Shown one piece after another: positions 56,919 through 64,000 of a stretch of 64,000 nt of DNA (the first letter of the stretch is position 1; every line of letters begins with the position of its first letter). Location of the stretch: contig CALVMB010000004.1 of NCBI GenBank assembly GCA_944341895.1, forward strand, positions 1 to 64,000. Direction: 5' to 3'. The notes beneath the pieces were generated by a model. The model was not told the origin of the DNA. It made no database searches and worked only from the letters and a program-made list of their open reading frames with translations. The translations under genes were made by a program, and so were the position numbers. The DNA is from an uncultured Clostridia bacterium (GTDB taxonomy: Bacteria; Bacillota; Clostridia; Christensenellales; Borkfalkiaceae).

Positions 56919-58883
56919 TCACAATTTTTCAAAGACGGGGATGACGTCCGCGGGCGCGGGAACGGTGACCGTTCTGCCGCCCCTGTATTCCTCGCCGCCG
57001 AACAGGCTCTTCCAGCGGCCCGCGGGCAGGTACACCGAGCGCTCGGTCATACCCGCGTACAGCACGGGCGCGACGAGATATCTGCTCCCGAACATGTACT
57101 GGTCGGCGATCTGCCAGCATTTTTTGTCCTTGGGGAATTCGTAGAACATGGTGCGCATGACGGGCGAACCGTTTTCGCTCGCCTCGCGCATGACTTCCAG
57201 AATATACGGTTTGAGGGAAACGCGCAGGCGCACATATTTTTCGAGCACCGCTTCGACTTCCTCTCCGTAACTCCACAGTTCGTTGGGCAGTCCCGTATGG
57301 CAGAACCCGCCGCCCCACTCGCGGTCGTCGAGGTTGGGGATGTCCGAAGGGCCTTTGTCGCCGTGCAGGCGCAGCACGGGGCAGAAAGTCGCAAACTCGA
57401 ACCAGCGCAGCAGCAGTTCTTTGTGCGCGGGGTCTTTGACGTTCACGAAGAACCCGCCGATGTCCGTCGTCCACCACGGGATGCCCGCGATGCCGACGTT
57501 CAGCCCCGCGGCGAACTGGTCGCGCAGGGACTGAAAATTGCCCAGGATATCCCCCGACCAGAGCACGACGCCGTATTTCTGGCTGCCCACCCACACACAG
57601 CGGATGAGGTTGCAGATATCTTCCTGCCCCGCCGCTTTCTGCCCCTCGTAGAACGCCCGCGCGTGGCAGAGCGGATAGATGTTGCCCGTCTGCAACACCG
57701 TGCCGCTGTGGTAGCGGTAGTTGTCGAAATCGTACACCGCGTATTCGGGCTCGGCCTCATCCAGCCAGAACATGTCGATGCCGTCTTCAAAATAATTTTT
57801 GCGGCATTTTTCCCACAAAAAGGCGCGCGCTTCGGGGTTGGTCGCGTCGTAGATATACGAATCGCCCAGAAAATCGAAGCACTGCGTGCCGCGTTCTGGC
57901 CGCACGAGCAGGCCCGCGTCGCGCATGGCGGCAAAGTTCTCGCTCTTTTTATCCACCGTCGGCCAGACCGAGATCATGCACCGCGTGCCGTAACTTTTGA
58001 GTTCGCGGACCATGGCGGCGGGGTCCGGCCAATAGACGGGATCGAACTTCCAGTCCCCCTGGCGCGTCCAGTGGAAAAAGTCGATGACGATGACGTCCAG
58101 CGGGATGCCGCGGCGGTGGTATTCGCGCGCGACTTCGAGCACCTCTTCCTGCGTGCGATAGCGCAGTTTGCACTGCCACAGCCCCGCCGCGTTGGCGGGA
58201 AAAGCGGGCGCGCGCCCGACCAGCGCCGTATAGTTTTTCACGATCTCCTTGGGCGCATCGCCGACGGTGATCCAGTAATCGCACTCCTTGACGCTCTCCG
58301 ACGTCCATTCCGTCCTGTTTTTTGCGAACGTGACCTGCCCCACGGCGGGATTGTTCCACAAAAAACCGTAGCCGAGCGAGGACAGCGCGAAGGGCACGCT
58401 CGCCTGTGAATTGCGCTGGGCGAGTTCGAGCATACAGCCCTTGAGGTCGAGGCAATCCTGCTGGTATTGCCCCATGCCGAACAGTTTTTCGCCCTCGTTC
58501 GCCTCGAACCGCACTTTGAGCGACCAGTCTCCGCCGCGCGCGGGGCGGAATTCCCTGGCAAGCAGGCGGAGCGAGGGCGTATGCGGCGAATCGTACTCGT
58601 ACATGCGGTAGTATTCGGCGAGGATGCAGGCGCCGTCCTTATAAAAACGCAACTGCCCCAGCGGGCTGACGGTACAGCAAATGCGCCCGTTTGTTATGCT
58701 CGCGCCCCCTTCGCCGATCTCAATCTGCGCCTTTTTGGGCTTTGCGCCTTCCAGCGCCCAGTCCTGCCCCGAAAAGCGTTCGGGGGTGGCGCGCACGCGC
58801 AGGGCGTTTTTGCCCACCGCCTCGATGCGCACCGTCTCGCCGCGCCGCACAAACACGATCGCGTTTTGATCCTGTACGAGCAT
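56919..58883 (-). CDS. Glycoside hydrolase family 31 enzyme (alpha-xylosidase/alpha-glucosidase-like)
   Basis: 654 residues, no signal peptide, so probably cytosolic. An N-terminal beta-sandwich (GH31 N-domain, FGMGQYQQDCLDLKG) leads to the (beta/alpha)8 barrel: LDVIVIDFFHWTRQGDWKFDP, the nucleophile region DMFWLDEAEPEYAVYD, the acid/base region VLWSGDILGNFQSLRDQ, and PWWTTDIGGFF. The C-terminal sandwich has the usual MRTMFYEFP and PVLYAGMTERSVYLPAG. WLDEAEPE fits GH31 alpha-xylosidase-like enzymes, but substrate needs testing. GGAGGAG precedes the ATG. It has its own promoter and lies next to the GH43 operon. Confidence 0.88.
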   Translation of the reverse strand: MLVQDQNAIVFVRRGETVRIEAVGKNALRVRATPERFSGQDWALEGAKPKKAQIEIGEGGASITNGRICCTVSPLGQLRFYKDGACILAEYYRMYEYDSPHTPSLRLLAREFRPARGGDWSLKVRFEANEGEKLFGMGQYQQDCLDLKGCMLELAQRNSQASVPFALSSLGYGFLWNNPAVGQVTFAKNRTEWTSESVKECDYWITVGDAPKEIVKNYTALVGRAPAFPANAAGLWQCKLRYRTQEEVLEVAREYHRRGIPLDVIVIDFFHWTRQGDWKFDPVYWPDPAAMVRELKSYGTRCMISVWPTVDKKSENFAAMRDAGLLVRPERGTQCFDFLGDSYIYDATNPEARAFLWEKCRKNYFEDGIDMFWLDEAEPEYAVYDFDNYRYHSGTVLQTGNIYPLCHARAFYEGQKAAGQEDICNLIRCVWVGSQKYGVVLWSGDILGNFQSLRDQFAAGLNVGIAGIPWWTTDIGGFFVNVKDPAHKELLLRWFEFATFCPVLRLHGDKGPSDIPNLDDREWGGGFCHTGLPNELWSYGEEVEAVLEKYVRLRVSLKPYILEVMREASENGSPVMRTMFYEFPKDKKCWQIADQYMFGSRYLVAPVLYAGMTERSVYLPAGRWKSLFGGEEYRGGRTVTVPAPADVIPVFEKL

Positions 58884-58948
58884 GCTCTCCTCCCTGCCCT
58901 GCCCCGTTGCGGGCGGGCATGCGTGCGGCCTGTGCCGCGGTTTGTTTT

Positions 58949-58977
58949 ATAGTAACGCAGTTTCTGCCCGATGTCAA
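58949..58977 (-). promoter_or_regulatory. GH31 gene promoter
   Basis: Minus-strand TTGACA (58977-58972), 17 bp, TACTAT (58954-58949). Confidence 0.78.
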
Positions 58978-58987
58978 TGCCTGCACG

Positions 58988-59017
58988 AAAAAAGCGGGGC
59001 GATCGCCCCGCTTTTTT
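58988..59017. terminator. Two-way terminator after the GH43 gene
   Basis: A perfect hairpin A6-GCGGGGC / GCCCCGC-T6 (58988-59000 with 59005-59017), loop GATC. It ends the GH43 transcript just before the GH31 promoter. Confidence 0.92.
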
Positions 59018-59029
59018 GTTTTGAGCACA

Positions 59030-61621
59030 TCAGGTTGCAGTGGTGTCGCGACAACCGTCGTTGGTGCGGAAGGTTTCCGTGCCGTTCGCCGATTCGGTCA
59101 CCACGCTGAACGTGCACTGTTCGACGGTCGCCGAATTCGTGACGACCAATTCGCCGTTTACGTTGGCGAGGTAGTACGAACTGTCGGCGGCGCACTGGAA
59201 CATCACGCCCTTGCCGTCTTTGCCCGCGAGCGTCTTGAACGTCATGTTCATCTTGTCGGCGAGCGCCTCGGCAGAGCCGATGGGCTCGCTGTCCTGCGTG
59301 ATGACGACCTTGCCCGTCGCGATATCATAGGTGATGTACAGGCCGGGCTTGTTCTCGGACTGGATGGAAACATAGTTGGAAGCGGTTGCCCCATCGGGAA
59401 CATACTTCCCTTCGGTGAACATCCAGTACATGTCGTTCACGTCGTCCAGATCGGAGGAATTCCACAGGCCCGTTTCGATCTCCAACGGGTAGACATACGT
59501 CGAATCGATATCCACCTGCGGATTGAGGAAGTTGACGTGCGCGATCGAAAGGTCGCCCGAACTGATGATGCTGCGCACGCCGCGCAGGCCCGTCGCCGTT
59601 TCGGGGATGAATTCGAGGAATCCGCCCTTCGTGAACGTCACCTCGGCGATGCACGCCACGCGGCGGTAGCCGAAGCCGTATTCCAGCGAACCGTTGTGGT
59701 AAATGATATACGTCTTGCCGTTGAAGTCAAAGATGGCGGGATGGTTGGTGTTGGAGGTCGCCGTCGGCTCCATCAGCAGGTTGCCGTAGTTCCACACGTC
59801 CTCCCACAGCCCGTCGGGACTCGTGACGTCGATATAACTGTATGCGAGCGCCTCGCGGAAGCCCGCCGCATAGAGCATGTAATAGCGGTCCACGCTGCCG
59901 TCGCCGTTCAGGTCGCGCGCGTAGATGTACGGCGCCTCGGTGAAGGTGTTGCCGTTGGGGTTCTGCGTATACAGGTCGATGCGCATGATGTCGGCGACGT
60001 TTTCGATCTCGCCGCTTTCAAACCAATAGAACGTGGGCTGATCCGTGGTGACGAGATTGCCGTTCGTGCTCTCGCTCTGGTCGACGATCTCCAGCTCGAC
60101 GTCGTAACTCGTGCCGTTGTTCGTGCTTTCCACCATCTCGACCTGGCACATGAAAGAATTGGAGTTGCCCCAGGCGATGTAGAACTCGCCGTCCTCGGTC
60201 ACCCAGCCCGTCGGGTCGATGTCGTTCCAGCCCGCAAGATTCAGGTTGTTCTTTCTCGTGGCTTCATCTATGTTATTGTCGTTTTCAGGATTATCTGTCC
60301 AACTGCTGTACACGAGCGGCGTATCATAGCACTCGAAAGGTCCCGTCGGGCTGTTCGAGATCGCCAAGCCGATGCAGTGGTCGCCGTTTTCGCCCGCGAT
60401 GTTCGACCAGGTGCAGAAGAAGAACCAATAATAGCCCCTGTATTCAATGACCTGCGCCGCCCAGGCGGAATCGTCGTTGTTCGCCCAAGGAATGTCGTGC
60501 ATGTCCATGATGATGGACTCCGCTTTCCAGTGGACGAGGTCGGTGGAGGAATAGCACAGCCATTCGGGCATGGTATAAGCGGTGGTGACTTTGTCCGCCG
60601 TCACGTCGTGCCCGACGTACAGATACGCCGTCTGTTTGCCCGTCACGGGATCATCCACCACCATGATGGACGGATCGCCCGCGTATACGGGGTAATCGCG
60701 CTCCCCTTCCTGCCAGGGCGTGCCCGTGGTCGTATCCCAATCCTCATCAAAGGTGGAATCGCCGAATCCGAATCCGCCGATGGGGTTGCCCTTGCTCGTG
60801 GTGAGGCTGATCGCTTCGCCCTCGTTCACGGTGGGTTTTGCCTCGATGACCGCAGTCAGCGTCATCGTCTTCGTCGGCGCAAAGGTATACGGATTCTCGG
60901 AAGAGACATCCTGCCTGTCCGACGTCCATTTGACAAAGCGCTGGTCGTCCGTAAGTTCGGGGATCACGGTGATGGAAGAGCCTTCTTCCACCGCGACCGA
61001 AGCCGTCGAACCGTCTGCCAACGTACCGTTCACGATGGTAACGGTATACGTCGCAAGGTCTTCATACGTCGCCGTAAACTCGCTGTTGGCCGTGATCGTC
61101 GCCGTATAGCGCGCACCCGCTCCGTCGATCGGCGTGCCGTTGAGGTTCCAGCCGACGAACTTTTTCCCCCGGATCGCGTTCGGGATGATGGTCAGCGATG
61201 CGTTCGCATCCACCGTCGCCGATGTCGCCATCGACCCGACGATGACGCCGTCCGTCACCGAGACCGCGTATGATGCGGGAGTTACGGGTTCTTTGTCTTT
61301 CAGCACCGCGACCACGGTGACGTTTTTCGTGACGTTGAACGTATACGGATTTGCGGTGGAAACTTCCGTTCCGCCCACCGTCCAGCGCACAAACTCTTTG
61401 CCCGAAGGCACCGTCGCCGTGACGGTGACGGACGTGCCGCTTTCAAAGGTGCCGCTCGCCTGCCCGCCTGCCAGCGTGCCGCCCTCGACGGTGACGGTGT
61501 ACGTCACGGGCGTCTCGGTACCGGGAGGAGTATCGTCCTTGTCGCAGGCAACGACGGTGCATGCCGCCGCAAGCGCGAGCAAAAGGCACAAAAGAAGCAG
61601 AATTATTTTTTTGCTTTTCAT
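59030..61621 (-). CDS. Secreted GH43-family glycosidase lipoprotein with repeat modules
   Basis: 863 residues. A lipoprotein signal ends VVAC (about residue 26). Three ~75-residue modules of the divergent InlB B-repeat/Flg_new type follow, each ending in a 'F.RW.-...NPYTF..T....V.AV' pattern. The GH43 five-blade propeller starts about residue 300: Asp in YAGDPSIMVVDD, Asp in NDDSAWAAQVIEYRGYYWFFF, DIDPTGWVTEDGEFYIAWGNSN and the catalytic Glu in FTEAPYIYARD. A C-terminal beta domain (about 720-863) may bind sugar. Arabinan or xylan side chains are likely substrates by family. It lies 12 bp after the LamG gene. Confidence 0.87.
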   Translation of the reverse strand: MKSKKIILLLLCLLLALAAACTVVACDKDDTPPGTETPVTYTVTVEGGTLAGGQASGTFESGTSVTVTATVPSGKEFVRWTVGGTEVSTANPYTFNVTKNVTVVAVLKDKEPVTPASYAVSVTDGVIVGSMATSATVDANASLTIIPNAIRGKKFVGWNLNGTPIDGAGARYTATITANSEFTATYEDLATYTVTIVNGTLADGSTASVAVEEGSSITVIPELTDDQRFVKWTSDRQDVSSENPYTFAPTKTMTLTAVIEAKPTVNEGEAISLTTSKGNPIGGFGFGDSTFDEDWDTTTGTPWQEGERDYPVYAGDPSIMVVDDPVTGKQTAYLYVGHDVTADKVTTAYTMPEWLCYSSTDLVHWKAESIIMDMHDIPWANNDDSAWAAQVIEYRGYYWFFFCTWSNIAGENGDHCIGLAISNSPTGPFECYDTPLVYSSWTDNPENDNNIDEATRKNNLNLAGWNDIDPTGWVTEDGEFYIAWGNSNSFMCQVEMVESTNNGTSYDVELEIVDQSESTNGNLVTTDQPTFYWFESGEIENVADIMRIDLYTQNPNGNTFTEAPYIYARDLNGDGSVDRYYMLYAAGFREALAYSYIDVTSPDGLWEDVWNYGNLLMEPTATSNTNHPAIFDFNGKTYIIYHNGSLEYGFGYRRVACIAEVTFTKGGFLEFIPETATGLRGVRSIISSGDLSIAHVNFLNPQVDIDSTYVYPLEIETGLWNSSDLDDVNDMYWMFTEGKYVPDGATASNYVSIQSENKPGLYITYDIATGKVVITQDSEPIGSAEALADKMNMTFKTLAGKDGKGVMFQCAADSSYYLANVNGELVVTNSATVEQCTFSVVTESANGTETFRTNDGCRDTTAT

Positions 61622-61633
61622 TTCTTTTTCTCC

Positions 61634-63496
61634 TTATGCCCCCTCGACCAGCGTCGACAGGTTTTTCGTATGGTGCAGCAATTCCACTTCCGCTTTGGAC
61701 AGCGCGCGGTTGTACACACTCAGATTGGACGCCAGACCGACGAGGTTGCCGTCCGCCGACCAGTACGAACGCCCGATCCAGTTGTCCTGCCCGTCAATGA
61801 TGGCATCGAGCACGGTATCCACGTTGGCCTTGTTGGTGTACTCATACGAGGTGATGCCGCCCGTGACGCGGTCGGATGTATTGGAAGTCATGTACGCGCG
61901 GAAGGTGCCGTCCGGCGTGAATACGAGCGAAACGGTGATCCATTCCCCCGCAATATAGGTGCCGACGACGGCGTTGTCCACATAGATGTTGGAGCCGTTT
62001 GCAAGTTGCATGCCGCCCGTGACCATGAGATACAGTTGCGCGCCGTTTGCGCCGTCGCCCGAAGACGCCTTGGTGCCGAGTTGGAAAATACGGCTGTACG
62101 GACGATAGAAGTTATACGCGTACACGCTGACGGTGAGCGTCATGCCCGTCGAAGTCGAAACGCCGTCAAATGCGTCGTCGGGGATCTTCAAGCCGGTGGT
62201 GGGCGTCTGGCTCCTATCCAGCATCTCGCGGGCGGCGAGATTTTCATCGGCGTACAGTTTTGCGCCCACGATCGCCTGCCGACGGCCTAAATCCAATTTG
62301 TCCGAATTTGTATCCCCGTTCATGAACAGAACTTTGTCCCTGCCCGTGCCGACGAGGTTTTCGCCGCCCGCCGACAGCGGATACGCCGCCACCAGCGAAT
62401 CGGTCAGGTCAGAGGTGCGCTCAAAGGCAGCCAGCGCCTCCGTCGCCGCAAGCAAGGCATCTTTTGCCGCGTCCACTTCCGTCTGCGAAGCGTTCCACGC
62501 CATGCCTCTTGCGGCATCGAGCGCTCCCGTAAAGGCTGCGTACGCCGCCGCCCAGCCGTCCTTTTCCGTGTTGTAGTTGGTGATATCCACTTCTTCCGCC
62601 GCCGCGATCGCCGCATTGAGCGCCGTGAAATCGGCAAGATCAGCATTCATCGCCGCGATCTCGTCCGCCGTCAGCGCGGAATTGTACAGGGAAACGCTTT
62701 CCACCGTCATCGCCGCGTTGCCCCAGATGCTGCCCGCAATGCCGAGGTTGAAATACGCGGCGCTGTTGATAAAGGAAAGCGTATCATAACTGTACGCACT
62801 CTCCGACCACGCGGACGACCATTCGTATTTCTGTTGCTGTACGCCATTGAGGTAAATGGTGATCGCGCTCGCATCGACGGTAACGATATACTGGGAATTG
62901 GCGATGTTCAGCGACCCTTTCCCGATGATATCGTAATACATGGTGCCGTTTTCCGTAGACTGCTTGTCGTCGTTGATGTTCAGGCGCACGCCCGTGCCGC
63001 TGGAAGCGACATACCAAAAATTGTAGGCATCCGACTGCGGGTCCTCGGTATTGTTGAACCCGAGCATGGATTCATAGTCGTTGATGCCGTTCGTGACCGA
63101 ACCGACAAGCACGACGGAAAAGCCCTCCGAAACCTGGTTTTTGAGCGGGTTCTCCGTGGCATAGCCCGCGCGCGCTTTCGCCAGCCCGTACGGGATACTC
63201 AGCCCGTCGCTCTGCGTGACCGTGACCTGCCCGCTCCCCTCGTTGACCGTCGTCCAGGCGGACGAATTGAAACCCGCAGATTTGAAGTTGTACTCCGCCG
63301 TTGCCTTGGGGACGGTGACGTCCTTTGCCGACGGAAGCCGCTTGTCCGTTTCGGCGTCCGTTTCCGCGACGACGGCGTCGGTCAGCGTGTTTGCGCCGCG
63401 GCTTGCGACCATAGGCAGCCAGTACAGGCAGGCAAACAGCATGACCAGCGCGAGCGCCGCCGAGGCGACCGCCAGAACGATCCGATTTGCTCTCAT
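61634..63496 (-). CDS. Surface protein with LamG-FIVAR-LamG domains
   Basis: 620 residues with an N-terminal signal or anchor helix (about 5-30). Residues about 70-290 form a concanavalin/LamG-like jelly roll (NSQYIVTVDASAITIYLNGV, then AYFNLGIAGSIWGNAAMTVESVSLYNSALTADEIAAMN). A ~65-residue helical FIVAR-type segment follows (AAEEVDITNYNTEKDGW ... AKDALLAATEAL). A second LamG-like domain completes it (GEWITVSLVFTPDGTFRAYM, NLSVYNRALSKAEVELLH). No catalytic domain is visible, so it is likely a carbohydrate- or surface-binding partner of the GH43 enzyme in the same operon. GGAGGGAAGGA fixes the start at 63496. Confidence 0.82.
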   Translation of the reverse strand: MRANRIVLAVASAALALVMLFACLYWLPMVASRGANTLTDAVVAETDAETDKRLPSAKDVTVPKATAEYNFKSAGFNSSAWTTVNEGSGQVTVTQSDGLSIPYGLAKARAGYATENPLKNQVSEGFSVVLVGSVTNGINDYESMLGFNNTEDPQSDAYNFWYVASSGTGVRLNINDDKQSTENGTMYYDIIGKGSLNIANSQYIVTVDASAITIYLNGVQQQKYEWSSAWSESAYSYDTLSFINSAAYFNLGIAGSIWGNAAMTVESVSLYNSALTADEIAAMNADLADFTALNAAIAAAEEVDITNYNTEKDGWAAAYAAFTGALDAARGMAWNASQTEVDAAKDALLAATEALAAFERTSDLTDSLVAAYPLSAGGENLVGTGRDKVLFMNGDTNSDKLDLGRRQAIVGAKLYADENLAAREMLDRSQTPTTGLKIPDDAFDGVSTSTGMTLTVSVYAYNFYRPYSRIFQLGTKASSGDGANGAQLYLMVTGGMQLANGSNIYVDNAVVGTYIAGEWITVSLVFTPDGTFRAYMTSNTSDRVTGGITSYEYTNKANVDTVLDAIIDGQDNWIGRSYWSADGNLVGLASNLSVYNRALSKAEVELLHHTKNLSTLVEGA

Positions 63497-63543
63497 TCCT
63501 TCCCTCCTTGTTTTTGCAGACTTGTGCCTGCAATGCGGGTTTT

Positions 63544-63581
63544 GTTTTGCAACGCAAAACAAAAAAGCGGACCGCTTTTTT
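63544..63581 (-). promoter_or_regulatory. Leader hairpins of the LamG-GH43 operon
   Basis: Between the promoter and start codon, reading the minus strand, A6-GCGG-T-CCGC-T6 (63581-63561) is followed at once by a GTTTTGC/GCAAAAC hairpin (63560-63544). The first looks like an intrinsic terminator or RNA-stability element in the ~115-base leader; function is inferred. Confidence 0.5.
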
Positions 63582-63617
63582 GCCCGCACAACAGACATGC
63601 GCCCATTCTTCGGGAAT

Positions 63618-63646
63618 ATTATACCCCCTCCGCGCGGCACTGTCAA
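63618..63646 (-). promoter_or_regulatory. LamG-GH43 operon promoter, full consensus
   Basis: Minus-strand TTGACA (63646-63641), 17 bp, TATAAT (63623-63618). Confidence 0.9.
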
Positions 63647-63660
63647 TATTGTTCCGAAAA

Positions 63661-63680
63661 ATGTTATGTCTGTTTAACAT
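63661..63680. promoter_or_regulatory. Inverted repeat, possible operator
   Basis: ATGTTA-N8-TAACAT, 15 bp upstream of the LamG promoter -35 and between it and the rightward gene. Possible regulator site for the glycosidase operon. Confidence 0.45.
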
Positions 63681-63692
63681 AAGGAAACGATA

Positions 63693-64000
63693 ATGTTGAC
63701 ACATTCGGTTAAAAATTTTTCAGTGCAAGCGCACTGCGCACGCCCCGCAACGGCGCGGCGTGCGGCAAAAAAGGCGGGCGCGCCCGCAAAGAGCACGCCC
63801 GCCTATTTGCCTGCACGGGCATTCACCGCCGCCGAAATGACGTTTGCCGTCATGCGGATCATCGAAAGCATCCTCCTTTCCCTCGCGGAAAAGGTGTTTT
63901 GGGAAAAGAAACGCCAGCCGACTTCCAGCCTTGCGCATGCGATCAAAAATCTGCTGGACGAAAATATTTTTACGTCCGTCGACATCGCCGCGCTCGCCGA
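63693..64000 (+). CDS. AraC-type regulator, N-terminal part unusual, runs off the window
   Basis: An open frame without stop runs from ATG 63693 (AAGGAAA upstream) to the window edge. From about residue 50 it reads MTFAVMRIIESILLSLAEKV, then LAHAIKNLLDENIFTSVDIAALAE, which resembles the linker and first helix-turn-helix of AraC regulators. Residues 10-45 are a basic Ala/Lys/Arg-rich stretch encoded over hairpin DNA, including a minus-strand terminator-like hairpin (63767-63803, with T6), and do not resemble a sensor domain. It may be 5'-truncated with a start later than 63693. It diverges from the LamG-GH43 operon, a common place for its regulator. Confidence 0.45.
   Translation, partial: MLTHSVKNFSVQAHCARPATARRAAKKAGAPAKSTPAYLPARAFTAAEMTFAVMRIIESILLSLAEKVFWEKKRQPTSSLAHAIKNLLDENIFTSVDIAALA

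Noticed and set aside
58691..61273. 860-codon plus-strand open frame opposite GH31 and GH43
   Set aside because: Antisense shadow over two well-supported glycosidase genes and across a terminator.
63720..63985. Minus-strand small open frames at the right edge
   Set aside because: They are antisense to the AraC-like reading frame. The terminator-like hairpin at 63767-63803 on that strand leaves some doubt, noted in the AraC entry.

Overview
The window is about 64 kb of high-GC DNA (roughly 60-65% by eye) from a low-G+C-lineage-type bacterium, most likely an anaerobic, endospore-forming Clostridia member, plausibly a gut plant-fibre user. The evidence is a forespore/germination set (spoIIR-sleB-ypeB) with a textbook sigma-F promoter, SepF cell division, FabK instead of FabI, a FAS II order typical of Firmicutes (fabH-acpP-fabK-fabD-fabG-fabF-accBCDA), a class III anaerobic ribonucleotide reductase with its activase, a membrane pyrophosphatase, and secreted or cytoplasmic GH43/GH31 glycosidases. 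The species cannot be named from sequence alone.

Layout. 0-4.3 kb: a YjbR protein and LysR regulator diverge from leuCDB. 4.4-6.1 kb: yggS, sepF, then a decayed low-GC fragment of a mobile-element polyvalent protein. 6.1-10.7 kb: a CPA1 antiporter with TrkA-C domains diverges from cca-rmuC; the two promoters share one palindromic -35 hexamer. 10.9-14.6 kb: a small cupin-like gene and an 1133-residue membrane-anchored protein of unknown function. 14.8-15.9 kb: rpsF-ssb-rpsR with a likely S6:S18 leader. 16-18.6 kb: a SLC13/ArsB-type transporter, a DUF4250 gene and a CPBP protease. 18.7-29.5 kb: the fatty acid synthesis block on the minus strand, starting with secB-like-fabZ and fabH and ending with a DegV/FakB-type gene. 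29.7-32.6 kb: spoIIR-sleB-ypeB. 32.8-38.1 kb: a lysyltransferase-like/GNAT fusion, hppA, and a PDZ serine protease lipoprotein. 38.3-43.2 kb: nrdG, an AraC remnant, then nrdD fused to a glutaredoxin domain, followed by trxB under NrdR-type and DnaA-type boxes. 43.4-52.0 kb: a complete Pho module (PnpRS-like two-component system, Na/Pi cotransporter, PhoU, PstBACS) with 11-bp-phased Pho boxes. 52.3-56.8 kb: dxs with a DUF368 undecaprenyl-phosphate translocase gene, and an rlmI-like gene. 56.9-64 kb: GH31, then a LamG-FIVAR-LamG protein and GH43 lipoprotein operon, with part of an AraC-type regulator at the window edge.

Functional themes: membrane lipid synthesis (FAS II, DegV), envelope carrier supply and recycling (dxs plus DUF368), phosphate and pyrophosphate handling (Pst, NptA, HppA), anaerobic dNTP synthesis with a dedicated thiol-reduction chain, and sporulation. 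The most unusual items are the NrdD-glutaredoxin fusion with mixed DnaA/NrdR control, a PstS whose two halves are in permuted order, an NptA gene with a sharply lower-GC core, the giant repeat protein, and a recurrent pattern of short (36-74 bp) duplications at gene ends. No rRNA, tRNA, CRISPR array or intact mobile element was seen.
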